Assembly (NCBI GenBank): GCA_947057875.1
Contig: CAMSEX010000073.1
Location: 1 to 6,130, forward strand
Direction: 5' to 3'
Length of the DNA stretch: 6,130 bases
Origin: an uncultured Clostridium sp.
GTDB lineage: Bacteria > Bacillota > Clostridia > TANB77 > CAG-508
In this document: positions 1-6,130 of the stretch, in pieces
Position numbering within the stretch: the stretch's first letter is position 1
Layout of the letters: the number at the start of each line of letters is the position of its first letter
Program-made: the position numbers and the translations under genes
The notes under the pieces: model-generated
The model's input: the letters and a program-made list of their open reading frames with translations, nothing else
Database searches by the model: none
What the model was told of the DNA's origin: nothing

Positions 1-1419
1 TGTAATAGGCATTTGATCTAGTTTTATAATGTATTTTGGTACCATATAAAGTGGCAGAGATTTGGTTAATTCTTGACGAATGTCAGCCACATCAATTTCT
101 GCATTGGCAGTGAAAAATCCTACCAGATAATTGTCGTTTTCGTCTTGCTTATAAATGACAGCACTATTGTCAATTTGAGGAATCTCTAAAAATTTATTTT
201 CGATTTCAGATAATTCCACGCGAAGTCCACGAATTTTGATTTGAAAATCTTTTCTGCCAATATAATCAATTTCGCCAGCAGAATTCCATTTTCCAATGTC
301 GCCTGATTTGTAAAGCATGCCATCTCCAAAAGGATTTTTGATGAAAGATTTTTTCGTCATTTCTGGATTGTTAATATAACCTTTGGAAACACCATCACCA
401 CCAATACAAATTTCACCTTCAATACCAATTGGGCATAGATTTAAGTCTTTGTCTAGTAAGTAAATTTGTGTGTTACAATTTGGTTTTCCGATATTTATGA
501 TACCATTATTTTCAATCTTTTTTATGCTGCAACAAGCCGTAATTTCACTTGGTCCATATTGATTATATAGATTAGCAGAGGTATATTTTAAAAGTTCTTT
601 TAATAATTGAGGGGTTAAATTTTCACCACCTAATTGAATACTTTTTAAATATGATAAACAAGAAGCTGTTTTTTGGTCAAGTAGCAATAGTTGTAATTTT
701 GATGGTGTGATAAGCATAAATTCAACTTTATAATGATTAATTAGATTACTAATCATAGTTGGAATTTTTGTTTCTTCATCATTTGCTAAAACTAAGGTTT
801 TTCCATTATACAATGCTGAAAAGATTTCAACAGCAAACATATCAAATGATACAGCACAGGTACTCAAGAACTTTTCAAAACTGTTTGTATGTATGGTTTT
901 TTTGTATGTTTCCATTAAATTAATCATTCCTTGACGATAAAGCAAAATACCTTTAGGATTTCCTGTTGAACCAGATGTATATGCAATAGATAAATAATCT
1001 GTTATTTTTGAAACAATTATTGGGTTTTGTGTATTATAATATTGCAAGTTTTCTAAACTCAATTGGTAAATATTTTCAAAGTCAATTTTTTTGACTTTGG
1101 AAGAAGTAATGAGTAGTTTTGCTTTGGCATTATTTAGCATAAACTCAATTCTGTCTTTTGGTAAGCTAGAATCGATTAACATATAGCCTGCGCCTGCTTT
1201 CAAAATTCCTAGTATACAAATAATGGTTTCGATAGAACGAGGCAGCATAATTCCAACAATGTCATTTGGTTTGATGCGATTAGCAAGCAAGTAGTTGGCA
1301 AGCTGGTTTGCTTTTTGGTTCAATTCATGATAAGAAATGGTTTGGTCTTCAAAAATGATAGCAGTTTTATCAGGGTTTTTTTGTACATTTTCTTCAAAAA
1401 TTGTTTGCAAATTTTTTTC
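1..1419 (-). other. A2: adenylation domain, substrate unassigned, C-terminus cut by window edge
   Basis: Residues about 1485-1957. Motifs: ISYHELNQKANQLANYL (A1), LKAGAGYMLIDSSLP (A2, divergent from the usual AAYxPIDPxYP), YTSGSTGNPKG (A3, 1631-1641), VSFDMFAVEIF (A4, Asp1677), NQYGPSEITACC (A5), GEICIGGDGVSKGY (A6), YKSGDIGKW (A7), GRKDFQIKIRGLRVELSEIE (A8) and LPLYMVPKY (A9). The window ends at MPIT, a few codons before the NGKxDR lysine. Hand alignment to GrsA pocket positions gives D1677, M1678, V1681, L1720, Q1746, G1748, Q1771, A1779, C1780, i.e. DMVLQGQAC plus the unseen Lys. I do not recognise this code. It is no obvious match to the common codes for Gly, Leu, Val, Ile, Phe, Ser, Thr, Cys, Orn or Asp that I recall. 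Confidence 0.9.
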
Positions 1420-4400
1420 TTTATCATAAGGCACTTTGGTGTTGTTAAAATCATGTAAAATTTGAGTTTTTTCCTCTTCTGAAAGCATTTCAATATTGGC
1501 TATTTTTGTTGTAATATCAGTAGTTACAGTTGTCAAAATGGTTAGGTAACGATTGGCCAAATTTTGAATAAATTCTTCATCAAACAATTTGGTACAATAT
1601 TCAAGTCGTACAGCAAAATTTTCTTTATTTGGCACAATTTCTAGTGAAAAATCAAATTTTGAAATATGATTTTGTGCTGCTACAAAGGTGGTTTTGATGT
1701 CCTTGAAAGTTAACATTGGAGCACCCATGTTTTGATAAATAAACATCGTGTCAAATAAAGGACTTCGGTTGGTATTCCTTTGCAAATTTAATTTGCCTAC
1801 AAGAAAATCAAAAGGATAATCTTGGTGGTCAAAAGCGTCTAAACACATTTTTTTGATGTGATTTAAAAAGGTTTTGAAAGACGAATTTGATTTTAAATCG
1901 GCACGTAAAGGAAGCGAATTAACAAACATTCCAAAAATATTTGAAAGTTCGGGCAAATTTCTTCCAGAAACAGGGGTGCCAACAATAATGTCCTCTTGGT
2001 TTGTATATTTGTAAAGTAAAACATAATAGCTGGCCAACAAGAACATATAAGGAGTAACACCTAAATCTTTTGATAATTTAGCAATTTTATTTTTTAATTT
2101 TTTGTCAATTTCAAAGTAGAAACTATTTCCTTCAAAACTTTGTGTAACTGGTCTTTCAAACGTAGTTGGCATGTGCAAAACTGGTAATTCATCTTGAAAT
2201 TGTTCAAGCCAAAATTTTTCGCTTTCTGTAAATTCAGATGACAAAAAATGTATTTTTTCCCATTCTGAAAAATCTTTATAAGTAATCGGATTATCTTCCA
2301 ATGTGCGACCATTATATAATTTTGAAAGTTCCTTTAACAAAATATCAATGGAAGAACCATCACTGATGGAGTGGTGCATGTCAACTAAAAGTGTTGCTGT
2401 TTGATTATTTTGTATCACAAGCGTAGCTCTAAATAAAGGGGCTTTTGCAAGATTAAATGGTTGTACGAATTGTTTTAACAAATAATGTGTATTAGTACTG
2501 GTACTATTTTGTGTTTCCAATTTGAAATTGATATTTGGTGCTATTTTTTGTACAATATCATTATTTTTAATTTCAAAATAAGTACGCAAACTTTCATGTC
2601 TTTCAAATAAAGTTTCAAAACATGATTTTAATTTATTGATGTCTGGAATACTGTCAAAAACAAGGGCTCCTGGACAATTGTAAAGGGTAGTATCTTCTCC
2701 AGCTGCTTTGGAAGCATAAAAAATCCTTTTTTGTGCAGATGAAGCATCATAAAAATCTTGTATTTTGGCTTTTTCAATGGTTACTTTTGAGGCTTCATAA
2801 TTTGCAATATAATCAGATAAATCTGAAAGTATATGATGCTCGAAAATATCTTTTACTGATAGCTGAATTTTAAAAATGTGAAATATTTTCAAACATAAAT
2901 TAATAGCGCTTAGAGAATCGCCGCCAAGTTCAAAAAAGGAGTCATCAATACTAATTTTATCAATATGTAAATTCTTTGAGAAAAGTTCGATTAATTTTTG
3001 GTCAATATTATTGCGAGGTTCCAACAAATTTTTTTCAGTATTTGTAAGTGTTGGCATAGGCAGGGCTTTTCTATCAATTTTGCCGTTAGGAGTTAAAGGC
3101 ATTTCTTCTAATTTATAAAAGTAAGATGGTATCATATAATTTGGTAATGTCTTTAAAAGACAAGATATAATATAATTTCTATCAATTTCACTATTTGAAG
3201 TATAGTAACATAGTAAATGTTTTTTTGAAGTGTCAGAAATAACAATAGAAGAATTAATTTCTGCAATAGAATTTAATTCACTTTCAATTTCACCTAATTC
3301 AATACGATATCCTCTTAATTTCATTTGGAAGTCAGTTCTTCCTAAATGAATAATTTCCCCATCATTTGTAAAATAAGCTAAATCATTTGTGTTATAAATT
3401 CGTTCCTTTTCATTAAATGATGAATAGCAAAATTTTTCGTCTGTTAATTCTTTTCTATTAAGATATCCACAAGAAACACCTGCTCCGCCAATGTAAAGCT
3501 CACCGGGTATAAGAGGAGGCAATAATTTTTTATGTTTGTCTAGTATATAGCATGTTGTATTAAGAATTGGTTTGCCAACTGAAATTTTAGTAGAATTGGT
3601 AACATCTTTAAGAGTAGACCAGATGGTTGTTTCTGTTGGACCATACATATTATAAATTCTAGCATTAGAGACTTTACGAAGGTTTACGAGTAATGTTTCT
3701 GATAATGCTTCACCTCCAACTAATATTTCAGTCATATTTTCTAAAAATGTACAATGTTGATTATTTTGTAAAAAATGATTAAATCTAGAAGGTGTTGTTT
3801 GAATCATATTAACGTTATTTTTAATACAAAGTTTGTTTAATAATTCAGGACTATCCTGTTCCATTTCATTAGCAAGAATTAGTTTCATCCCCGAAGAGAG
3901 ACTGCACCATAATTCTAACCCAAAAATATCGAAGCAAATTGTAGTAACTGAAATCATAACCTTACTTGAAGCAAAATTAATTTCTTTTTTCATACCATAA
4001 ATAAAATTTAACAAATTATAATGATTTAAGAGAACCCCTTTTGGTTTTCCAGTAGAACCAGAAGTATATATTAGATATACAATGTTGGTTAAATTTTGTA
4101 TAGTATTTAAGTTAGTTGTTGAAGAAGAATTGTATATATTACTTGTTAAATCAATAATAATTTTTGGAATTGATATATTAATTTTAGTACTAGAATTTAT
4201 TAATAACATTTTGGCATTACTATCTTCCAACATAAATGCAATTCTGTCTTGTGGATAATTGGGATCAATAGGGAGGTAAGCAGCTCCAACTTTTAAAATT
4301 GCAATTAATCCAATGATTAATTCAAGACTTCTATTTAGGCAGATACCTATAATCATTCCTGAATGAGCTCCTCTTTCCTTCAAATACCATGCCAACTGAT

Positions 4401-5871
4401 TTGCTTTTTCATTTAATTCACGATAAGTTAATTTTTGATTTTCAAAAACAACAGCAATATTATCAGGTGTTTTTTCGACTTGCTCCTCAAATAAGTCCAC
4501 GACAGTTTTGTCTTTTGGATACTCTACTTGAGTGTTATTAAATTCAACTAAAATTTTATGCTTTTCTTCAGGAGTGACAATTTCAATGTCTTTTACTTTA
4601 ATAGCATTGTTTTTCAAAATTTGTTTTATCATATGAATAAAACGTTTATGGATATTTTCAATATCAATATAAGCATATTTACTAGTTTTATAGTCATAAG
4701 AAATTGTTAAATTTTCAACTTCATTCATTTGGTATAAATGTATATCGATATCATCAGCTGTGCAACCGTTGAAAATCCAACGCGTATCATGTGAGATTTC
4801 GCAATCATCACTAAATTGTGTTGTTTGATAAGATAAAAGGATATTATATAAATTAGGAATGGAAGCATCTTGTTTTCTTAAATCCTCTAAAATATTTTGA
4901 TAAGGATACTTTTGATGACGAAGTAATCCCATTGAGTCCTTTGCGATAGAAGTCGCTAATTCTGTAAAAGTAGAATGACTATCAAAAGTAACACGAAAAG
5001 GTGCTGTATTAATGAACATGCCAGCTGTATTTTTTTCAGCAAAATTAGAACGATTTAAAATTGGTGTTCCAATAACAAAATCGTTTGTATCATTAATTTT
5101 TGAGAGGTAAGTTGATAAAATTGCCATAAAAAAATTAAAAACAGAAATAGAATGTTGTGTGCAATATTCTGTAATTTGTGCGAATTCTTTTTTGGCAACT
5201 ACAAAAGAACTTCGATTTCCTTCGCAAGAAAAGTCGTTCGAAGTCTCCATGGAAGACGGGATTGAAACTGTGTTTGGGACAGTTGAAAATTTTTCTGCCC
5301 AATATAATTTATCTTTTTCAAATTTGTTACTTGTAAAATATTTTTCTTCTGTTTGTAAATAATCTATATAAGACAATTTTAAATTCTGGTTATTATTTGT
5401 GTGATTTAATAAATTGCAATATTCTTGCATAGGTTGTGTGCAAACAAAACCAGATGTCCAGCCATCAGCAATAAGGTGGTGCAATTTAAAAACATAACCA
5501 CCATGATTATTTGGAAATCTAAAAATTGTAAATTGAAATAAAGATTCTTCAAAAATATTAATTGGCTGAGACAAAATTCTCTTGTCTAAAGCAGCAACGT
5601 CGTCTTCACTTTCTAAATCAACTACATCAATGTCGAATTCAGAAAAATCTTCAAAATACTGTTTTACGCCAGTTGAAGTTTGTTTTAGACGAATACGAAA
5701 ACTGTCATTATATTTTACAAAATTTTGAATTGCTTTTTTTAGCAAGTCAAAATCTAAAACTTCGTGAACGGTAATGCCACCACCAATATTATTAATACTG
5801 CTTCCGCTATAAAATTGCTCTGTTAGTAAAATTGACTTTTGTGGTGCACTTAAAGAATATAATTTTTCCAT
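1..5871 (-). CDS. Non-ribosomal peptide synthetase, modules C-A-T-C-A (3' end outside window)
   Basis: Large cytoplasmic multidomain enzyme that activates amino acids as adenylates, loads them on a phosphopantetheine arm and condenses them into a peptide. I translated all 1957 codons by hand and found no stop or frameshift; the final codons (LPLYMVPKY, then MPIT) are still in frame with the first. Domain order by residue: C1 about 4-430 (HHLIADG 131-137), A1 458-945 (TSGSTGKPKG 603-612, YGPTE 743-747, NGKIDR 929-934), T1 953-1020 (LGGDSL 982-987), C2 1038-1470 (HHSISDG 1166-1172), A2 1485-1957 (TSGSTGNPKG 1632-1641, YGPSE 1772-1776), cut before its A10 lysine. The ATG at 5871 is chosen because GGGGGA lies seven bases upstream and the C-domain homology begins almost at once. 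An in-frame ATG at 5907 has no ribosome binding site and lies inside the predicted -10 box. No epimerase, methylase, thioesterase or reductase domain is seen. The family is certain; the product is unknown. Confidence 0.97.
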   Translation of the reverse strand, partial: MEKLYSLSAPQKSILLTEQFYSGSSINNIGGGITVHEVLDFDLLKKAIQNFVKYNDSFRIRLKQTSTGVKQYFEDFSEFDIDVVDLESEDDVAALDKRILSQPINIFEESLFQFTIFRFPNNHGGYVFKLHHLIADGWTSGFVCTQPMQEYCNLLNHTNNNQNLKLSYIDYLQTEEKYFTSNKFEKDKLYWAEKFSTVPNTVSIPSSMETSNDFSCEGNRSSFVVAKKEFAQITEYCTQHSISVFNFFMAILSTYLSKINDTNDFVIGTPILNRSNFAEKNTAGMFINTAPFRVTFDSHSTFTELATSIAKDSMGLLRHQKYPYQNILEDLRKQDASIPNLYNILLSYQTTQFSDDCEISHDTRWIFNGCTADDIDIHLYQMNEVENLTISYDYKTSKYAYIDIENIHKRFIHMIKQILKNNAIKVKDIEIVTPEEKHKILVEFNNTQVEYPKDKTVVDLFEEQVEKTPDNIAVVFENQKLTYRELNEKANQLAWYLKERGAHSGMIIGICLNRSLELIIGLIAILKVGAAYLPIDPNYPQDRIAFMLEDSNAKMLLINSSTKINISIPKIIIDLTSNIYNSSSTTNLNTIQNLTNIVYLIYTSGSTGKPKGVLLNHYNLLNFIYGMKKEINFASSKVMISVTTICFDIFGLELWCSLSSGMKLILANEMEQDSPELLNKLCIKNNVNMIQTTPSRFNHFLQNNQHCTFLENMTEILVGGEALSETLLVNLRKVSNARIYNMYGPTETTIWSTLKDVTNSTKISVGKPILNTTCYILDKHKKLLPPLIPGELYIGGAGVSCGYLNRKELTDEKFCYSSFNEKERIYNTNDLAYFTNDGEIIHLGRTDFQMKLRGYRIELGEIESELNSIAEINSSIVISDTSKKHLLCYYTSNSEIDRNYIISCLLKTLPNYMIPSYFYKLEEMPLTPNGKIDRKALPMPTLTNTEKNLLEPRNNIDQKLIELFSKNLHIDKISIDDSFFELGGDSLSAINLCLKIFHIFKIQLSVKDIFEHHILSDLSDYIANYEASKVTIEKAKIQDFYDASSAQKRIFYASKAAGEDTTLYNCPGALVFDSIPDINKLKSCFETLFERHESLRTYFEIKNNDIVQKIAPNINFKLETQNSTSTNTHYLLKQFVQPFNLAKAPLFRATLVIQNNQTATLLVDMHHSISDGSSIDILLKELSKLYNGRTLEDNPITYKDFSEWEKIHFLSSEFTESEKFWLEQFQDELPVLHMPTTFERPVTQSFEGNSFYFEIDKKLKNKIAKLSKDLGVTPYMFLLASYYVLLYKYTNQEDIIVGTPVSGRNLPELSNIFGMFVNSLPLRADLKSNSSFKTFLNHIKKMCLDAFDHQDYPFDFLVGKLNLQRNTNRSPLFDTMFIYQNMGAPMLTFKDIKTTFVAAQNHISKFDFSLEIVPNKENFAVRLEYCTKLFDEEFIQNLANRYLTILTTVTTDITTKIANIEMLSEEEKTQILHDFNNTKVPYDKEKNLQTIFEENVQKNPDKTAIIFEDQTISYHELNQKANQLANYLLANRIKPNDIVGIMLPRSIETIICILGILKAGAGYMLIDSSLPKDRIEFMLNNAKAKLLITSSKVKKIDFENIYQLSLENLQYYNTQNPIIVSKITDYLSIAYTSGSTGNPKGILLYRQGMINLMETYKKTIHTNSFEKFLSTCAVSFDMFAVEIFSALYNGKTLVLANDEETKIPTMISNLINHYKVEFMLITPSKLQLLLLDQKTASCLSYLKSIQLGGENLTPQLLKELLKYTSANLYNQYGPSEITACCSIKKIENNGIINIGKPNCNTQIYLLDKDLNLCPIGIEGEICIGGDGVSKGYINNPEMTKKSFIKNPFGDGMLYKSGDIGKWNSAGEIDYIGRKDFQIKIRGLRVELSEIENKFLEIPQIDNSAVIYKQDENDNYLVGFFTANAEIDVADIRQELTKSLPLYMVPKYIIKLDQMPIT
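1462..2760 (-). other. C2: condensation domain, LCL type
   Basis: Residues about 1038-1470. Motifs in order: YDASSAQKRIFY (1041-1052), RHESLRT (1091-1097), DMHHSISDGSS (1164-1174, catalytic second His 1167), YKDFSEWE (1198-1205), GTPVSGRNLPEL then GMFVNSLPLR (1314-1323), DHQDYPFDFL (1348-1357) and RSPLFDTMF (1369-1377). MHHSISDGSS, rather than HHxxxDGW, is the pattern of domains that take an L-configured (or achiral) donor. This agrees with the glycine call for A1 and with no epimerase domain between the modules. It should form the peptide bond between the T1-bound glycyl unit and the residue loaded by A2. Confidence 0.9.
2812..3015 (-). other. T1: thiolation (peptidyl carrier) domain
   Basis: Residues about 953-1020. 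The motif DDSFFELGGDSLSAI contains the phosphopantetheine-accepting Ser986, encoded at 2914-2916. It is followed by the expected helices ending near IFEHHILSDLSDYI. It holds the residue activated by A1 and presents it first to C1 for acylation, then as donor to C2. It needs a 4'-phosphopantetheinyl transferase, which is not encoded in this window. Confidence 0.93.
3037..4500 (-). other. A1: adenylation domain, predicted glycine-activating
   Basis: Residues about 458-945. Core motifs are present: A1 LTYRELN, A2 LKVGAAYLPIDP, A3 YTSGSTGKPKG (602-612), A4 with Asp648, A5 NMYGPTETT (741-749), A6 GELYIGGAGVS, A8 GRTDFQMKLRGYRIELGEIE (844-863), A10 NGKIDRKAL with catalytic Lys931. Aligning by hand to the GrsA pocket positions (235, 236, 239, 278, 299, 301, 322, 330, 331, 517) gives D648, I649, L652, Q691, L717, G719, M742, I750, W751, K931. 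The code DILQLGMIWK differs at one position from the known glycine code DILQLGLIWK. The A7 motif reads YNTNDLA instead of the usual Y(R/K)TGDL; the Asp is kept (830) but Gly is replaced by Asn. The domain is expected to be active and Gly-selective. Confidence 0.85.
4582..5862 (-). other. C1: N-terminal condensation domain, probably starter type
   Basis: Residues about 4-430 of the NRPS. Visible motifs in order: C1-type LSAPQKSIL (residues 6-14), the catalytic HHLIADGW (second His 132, Asp 136), GTPILNR, GMFINTAPFR (around 284-293), and RHQKYPYQNIL (around 318-328). All catalytic residues are present, so it should be active. It starts within a few residues of the initiator Met, leaving no room for a communication or docking helix. 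The stretch FYSGSSINNIGG after the C1 motif resembles the FYPGTS..NI.G pattern I recall from N-terminal C domains of Clostridium and Paenibacillus synthetases. I infer that it acylates the first amino acid, with a fatty acyl or similar donor. The alternative is that it accepts a chain from an upstream NRPS not in view. Confidence 0.85.
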
Positions 5872-5876
5872 TTCAA

Positions 5877-5884
5877 CTTCCCCC
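5877..5884 (-). promoter_or_regulatory. Ribosome binding site of the NRPS
   Basis: On the minus strand GGGGGAAG precedes ATG 5871, with seven bases between GGGGGA and the start codon. It is purine-rich but not the perfect AGGAGG, so translation may be moderate. It is the reason for preferring 5871 over the in-frame ATG at 5907, which is preceded by T-rich sequence without a purine run. Confidence 0.7.
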
Positions 5885-5902
5885 AATGATAAATTTACAT
5901 CT

Positions 5903-5931
5903 ATCATATATAAAAAATGACAAAAAATCAA
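5903..5931 (-). promoter_or_regulatory. Predicted sigma-A promoter for the NRPS
   Basis: On the minus strand, TTGATT (5931-5926) is separated by exactly 17 bases from TATGAT (5908-5903). These match the -35 and -10 consensus at four and five of six positions. Transcription would begin near 5896, giving a leader of about 25 bases that contains the ribosome binding site. In such AT-rich DNA chance matches are common, but spacing and position relative to the gene are ideal. Confidence 0.55.
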
Positions 5932-5994
5932 GATAATTATGAAAAATATTTTAAATAGGTATGAAAAACCAAAATTTGGAAAAAATAACTCCAC

Positions 5995-6001
5995 AAGGAG
6001 G
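5995..6001 (+). promoter_or_regulatory. Strong Shine-Dalgarno of the divergent ORF
   Basis: AAGGAGG followed by eight bases and then ATG at 6010. This is a near-ideal Bacillota ribosome binding site. It is the main evidence that the short plus-strand reading frame is the start of a real gene rather than chance. Confidence 0.8.
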
Positions 6002-6009
6002 CTGAAATT

Positions 6010-6085
6010 ATGTATTATGAAGAAAAAAAGAAGAATAAAGAAAAATTGGTTTTGTATAGTTTTATGATTGTCATTATTGCATTAT
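6010..6085 (+). CDS. 5' end of an unknown gene, probable membrane or secreted protein (truncated by contig end)
   Basis: Only the first 25 codons are visible. The peptide begins MYYEEKKKNKEK, a highly charged, Lys-rich stretch, and continues LVLYSFMIVIIAL, which is hydrophobic. This is the look of a cytoplasmic N-terminus followed by a first membrane segment or an uncleaved signal anchor. The start is well supported by AAGGAGG eight bases upstream. An apparent TAG stop at 6085-6087 uses two adapter bases (6086-6087), so it is not real and the gene must continue in the genome beyond 6085. It is divergent from the NRPS and might encode a transporter, regulator or accessory protein of the cluster, or be unrelated. 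The fragment is too short to assign a family. Confidence 0.6.
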
Positions 6086-6130
6086 AGATCGGAAGAGCGT
6101 CGTGTAGGGAAAGAGTGTAGGTTATAGTGT
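6086..6130 (+). other. Illumina TruSeq adapter read-through (non-genomic contig tail)
   Basis: The sequence from 6086 starts AGATCGGAAGAGCGTCGTGT and continues to 6118 exactly as the 33-base Read 2 3' adapter (complement of the P5-side TruSeq oligo). It is followed by an 8-base block AGGTTATA (6119-6126) where the i5 index sits, then GTGT (6127-6130), the next bases of the P5 oligo. The index reads TATAACCT on the other strand, which I recall as one of the TruSeq unique dual i5 indexes. This is library adapter left in an assembled contig, not bacterial DNA. The last genomic base is 6085, since the A at 6086 is the A-tail/adapter junction. Confidence 0.98.

Larger units (their letters stand above)
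5872..6009. other. Divergent intergenic region
   Basis: These 138 bases separate two divergently read genes and should hold control sites for both. Besides the NRPS promoter I see a small near-palindrome CCAAAATTTGG (5969-5979; 5-base arms around one central base) between the two start regions. It could be half of an operator but is too short to claim. I find no strong plus-strand promoter: TTATGA (5937) with TATGAA (5960) has the right 17-base spacing but poor matches. There is no terminator hairpin and no riboswitch-like structure. Confidence 0.5.

Noticed and set aside
2094..2312. Second minus-strand open frame of 72 codons
   Set aside because: It overlaps C2 in another frame; the C2 frame carries the conserved motifs (YKDFSEWE), so this is a shadow.
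5159..5362. Plus-strand open frame of 67 codons
   Set aside because: It lies entirely antisense to the C1 domain, has no ribosome binding site, and its peptide has no recognisable features; it is a shadow of the NRPS.
5562..5774. Plus-strand open frame of 70 codons
   Set aside because: It is antisense to well-matched C1 sequence in the NRPS and lacks a Shine-Dalgarno; a chance frame.
1..5871. Possible frameshift or recoding within the NRPS
   Set aside because: Hand translation of the full frame shows every expected motif in one frame with no stop codon, so no break is present.
5905..5907. In-frame upstream ATG as alternative NRPS start
   Set aside because: It has no ribosome binding site, overlaps the predicted -10 box, and would add 12 residues with no similarity to the family's N-terminus.
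1..6085. A previously undescribed system (defence island, CRISPR, retron, structured RNA)
   Set aside because: No repeat array, reverse transcriptase, nuclease or structured non-coding stretch is visible; coding capacity is taken by a canonical NRPS and only 138 bases are intergenic.
6010..6087. Complete 25-residue small membrane protein or toxin-like peptide
   Set aside because: Its stop codon is made by adapter sequence, so completeness is an artefact; only a truncated gene start is supported.
6086..6130. GC-richer tail as a foreign or mobile-element junction
   Set aside because: It matches Illumina adapter base for base and includes an index, so it is not biological.

Overview
The window is nearly filled by one gene on the minus strand: the first 1957 codons of a non-ribosomal peptide synthetase (NRPS), open from its ATG at 5871 down to base 1, where the window cuts it. 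DNA is very AT-rich (roughly 30% GC by eye), the code is standard, and Shine-Dalgarno sites are purine-rich (AAGGAGG upstream of the divergent ORF, GGGGGA upstream of the NRPS). This fits a low-GC Bacillota, most likely a Clostridia-type bacterium. It argues against Bacteroidota, which rarely use such sites. The species cannot be named.

Layout. Bases 1-5871 (minus) encode condensation (C1), adenylation (A1), thiolation (T1), condensation (C2) and adenylation (A2) domains. A2 stops about four codons short of its A10 lysine. Bases 5872-6009 are a short divergent intergenic region with a good sigma-A-type promoter for the NRPS. Bases 6010-6085 (plus) hold the first 25 codons of a second gene with an excellent ribosome binding site; it starts with a charged stretch followed by a hydrophobic segment. 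Bases 6086-6130 are not genomic: they are Illumina TruSeq P5-side adapter plus an 8-base index and four more adapter bases. The TAG that seems to end the small plus-strand ORF is partly made by the adapter, so that gene is truncated by the contig end.

Function. C1 begins almost at the initiator Met, has no docking extension, and resembles the starter-type C domains of low-GC Gram-positives. A1 reads out a near-perfect glycine specificity code. C2 has LCL-type motifs, fitting a Gly (achiral) donor and the absence of an epimerase. A2 has a code I cannot assign. The simplest model is an assembly line that builds acyl-Gly-Xaa and continues or releases beyond base 1. The product, release mechanism, exporter and phosphopantetheinyl transferase lie outside the window. 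I see no CRISPR array, RNA gene, insertion sequence or new class of system; the main interest is an apparently orphan NRPS and an uncleaned contig end.
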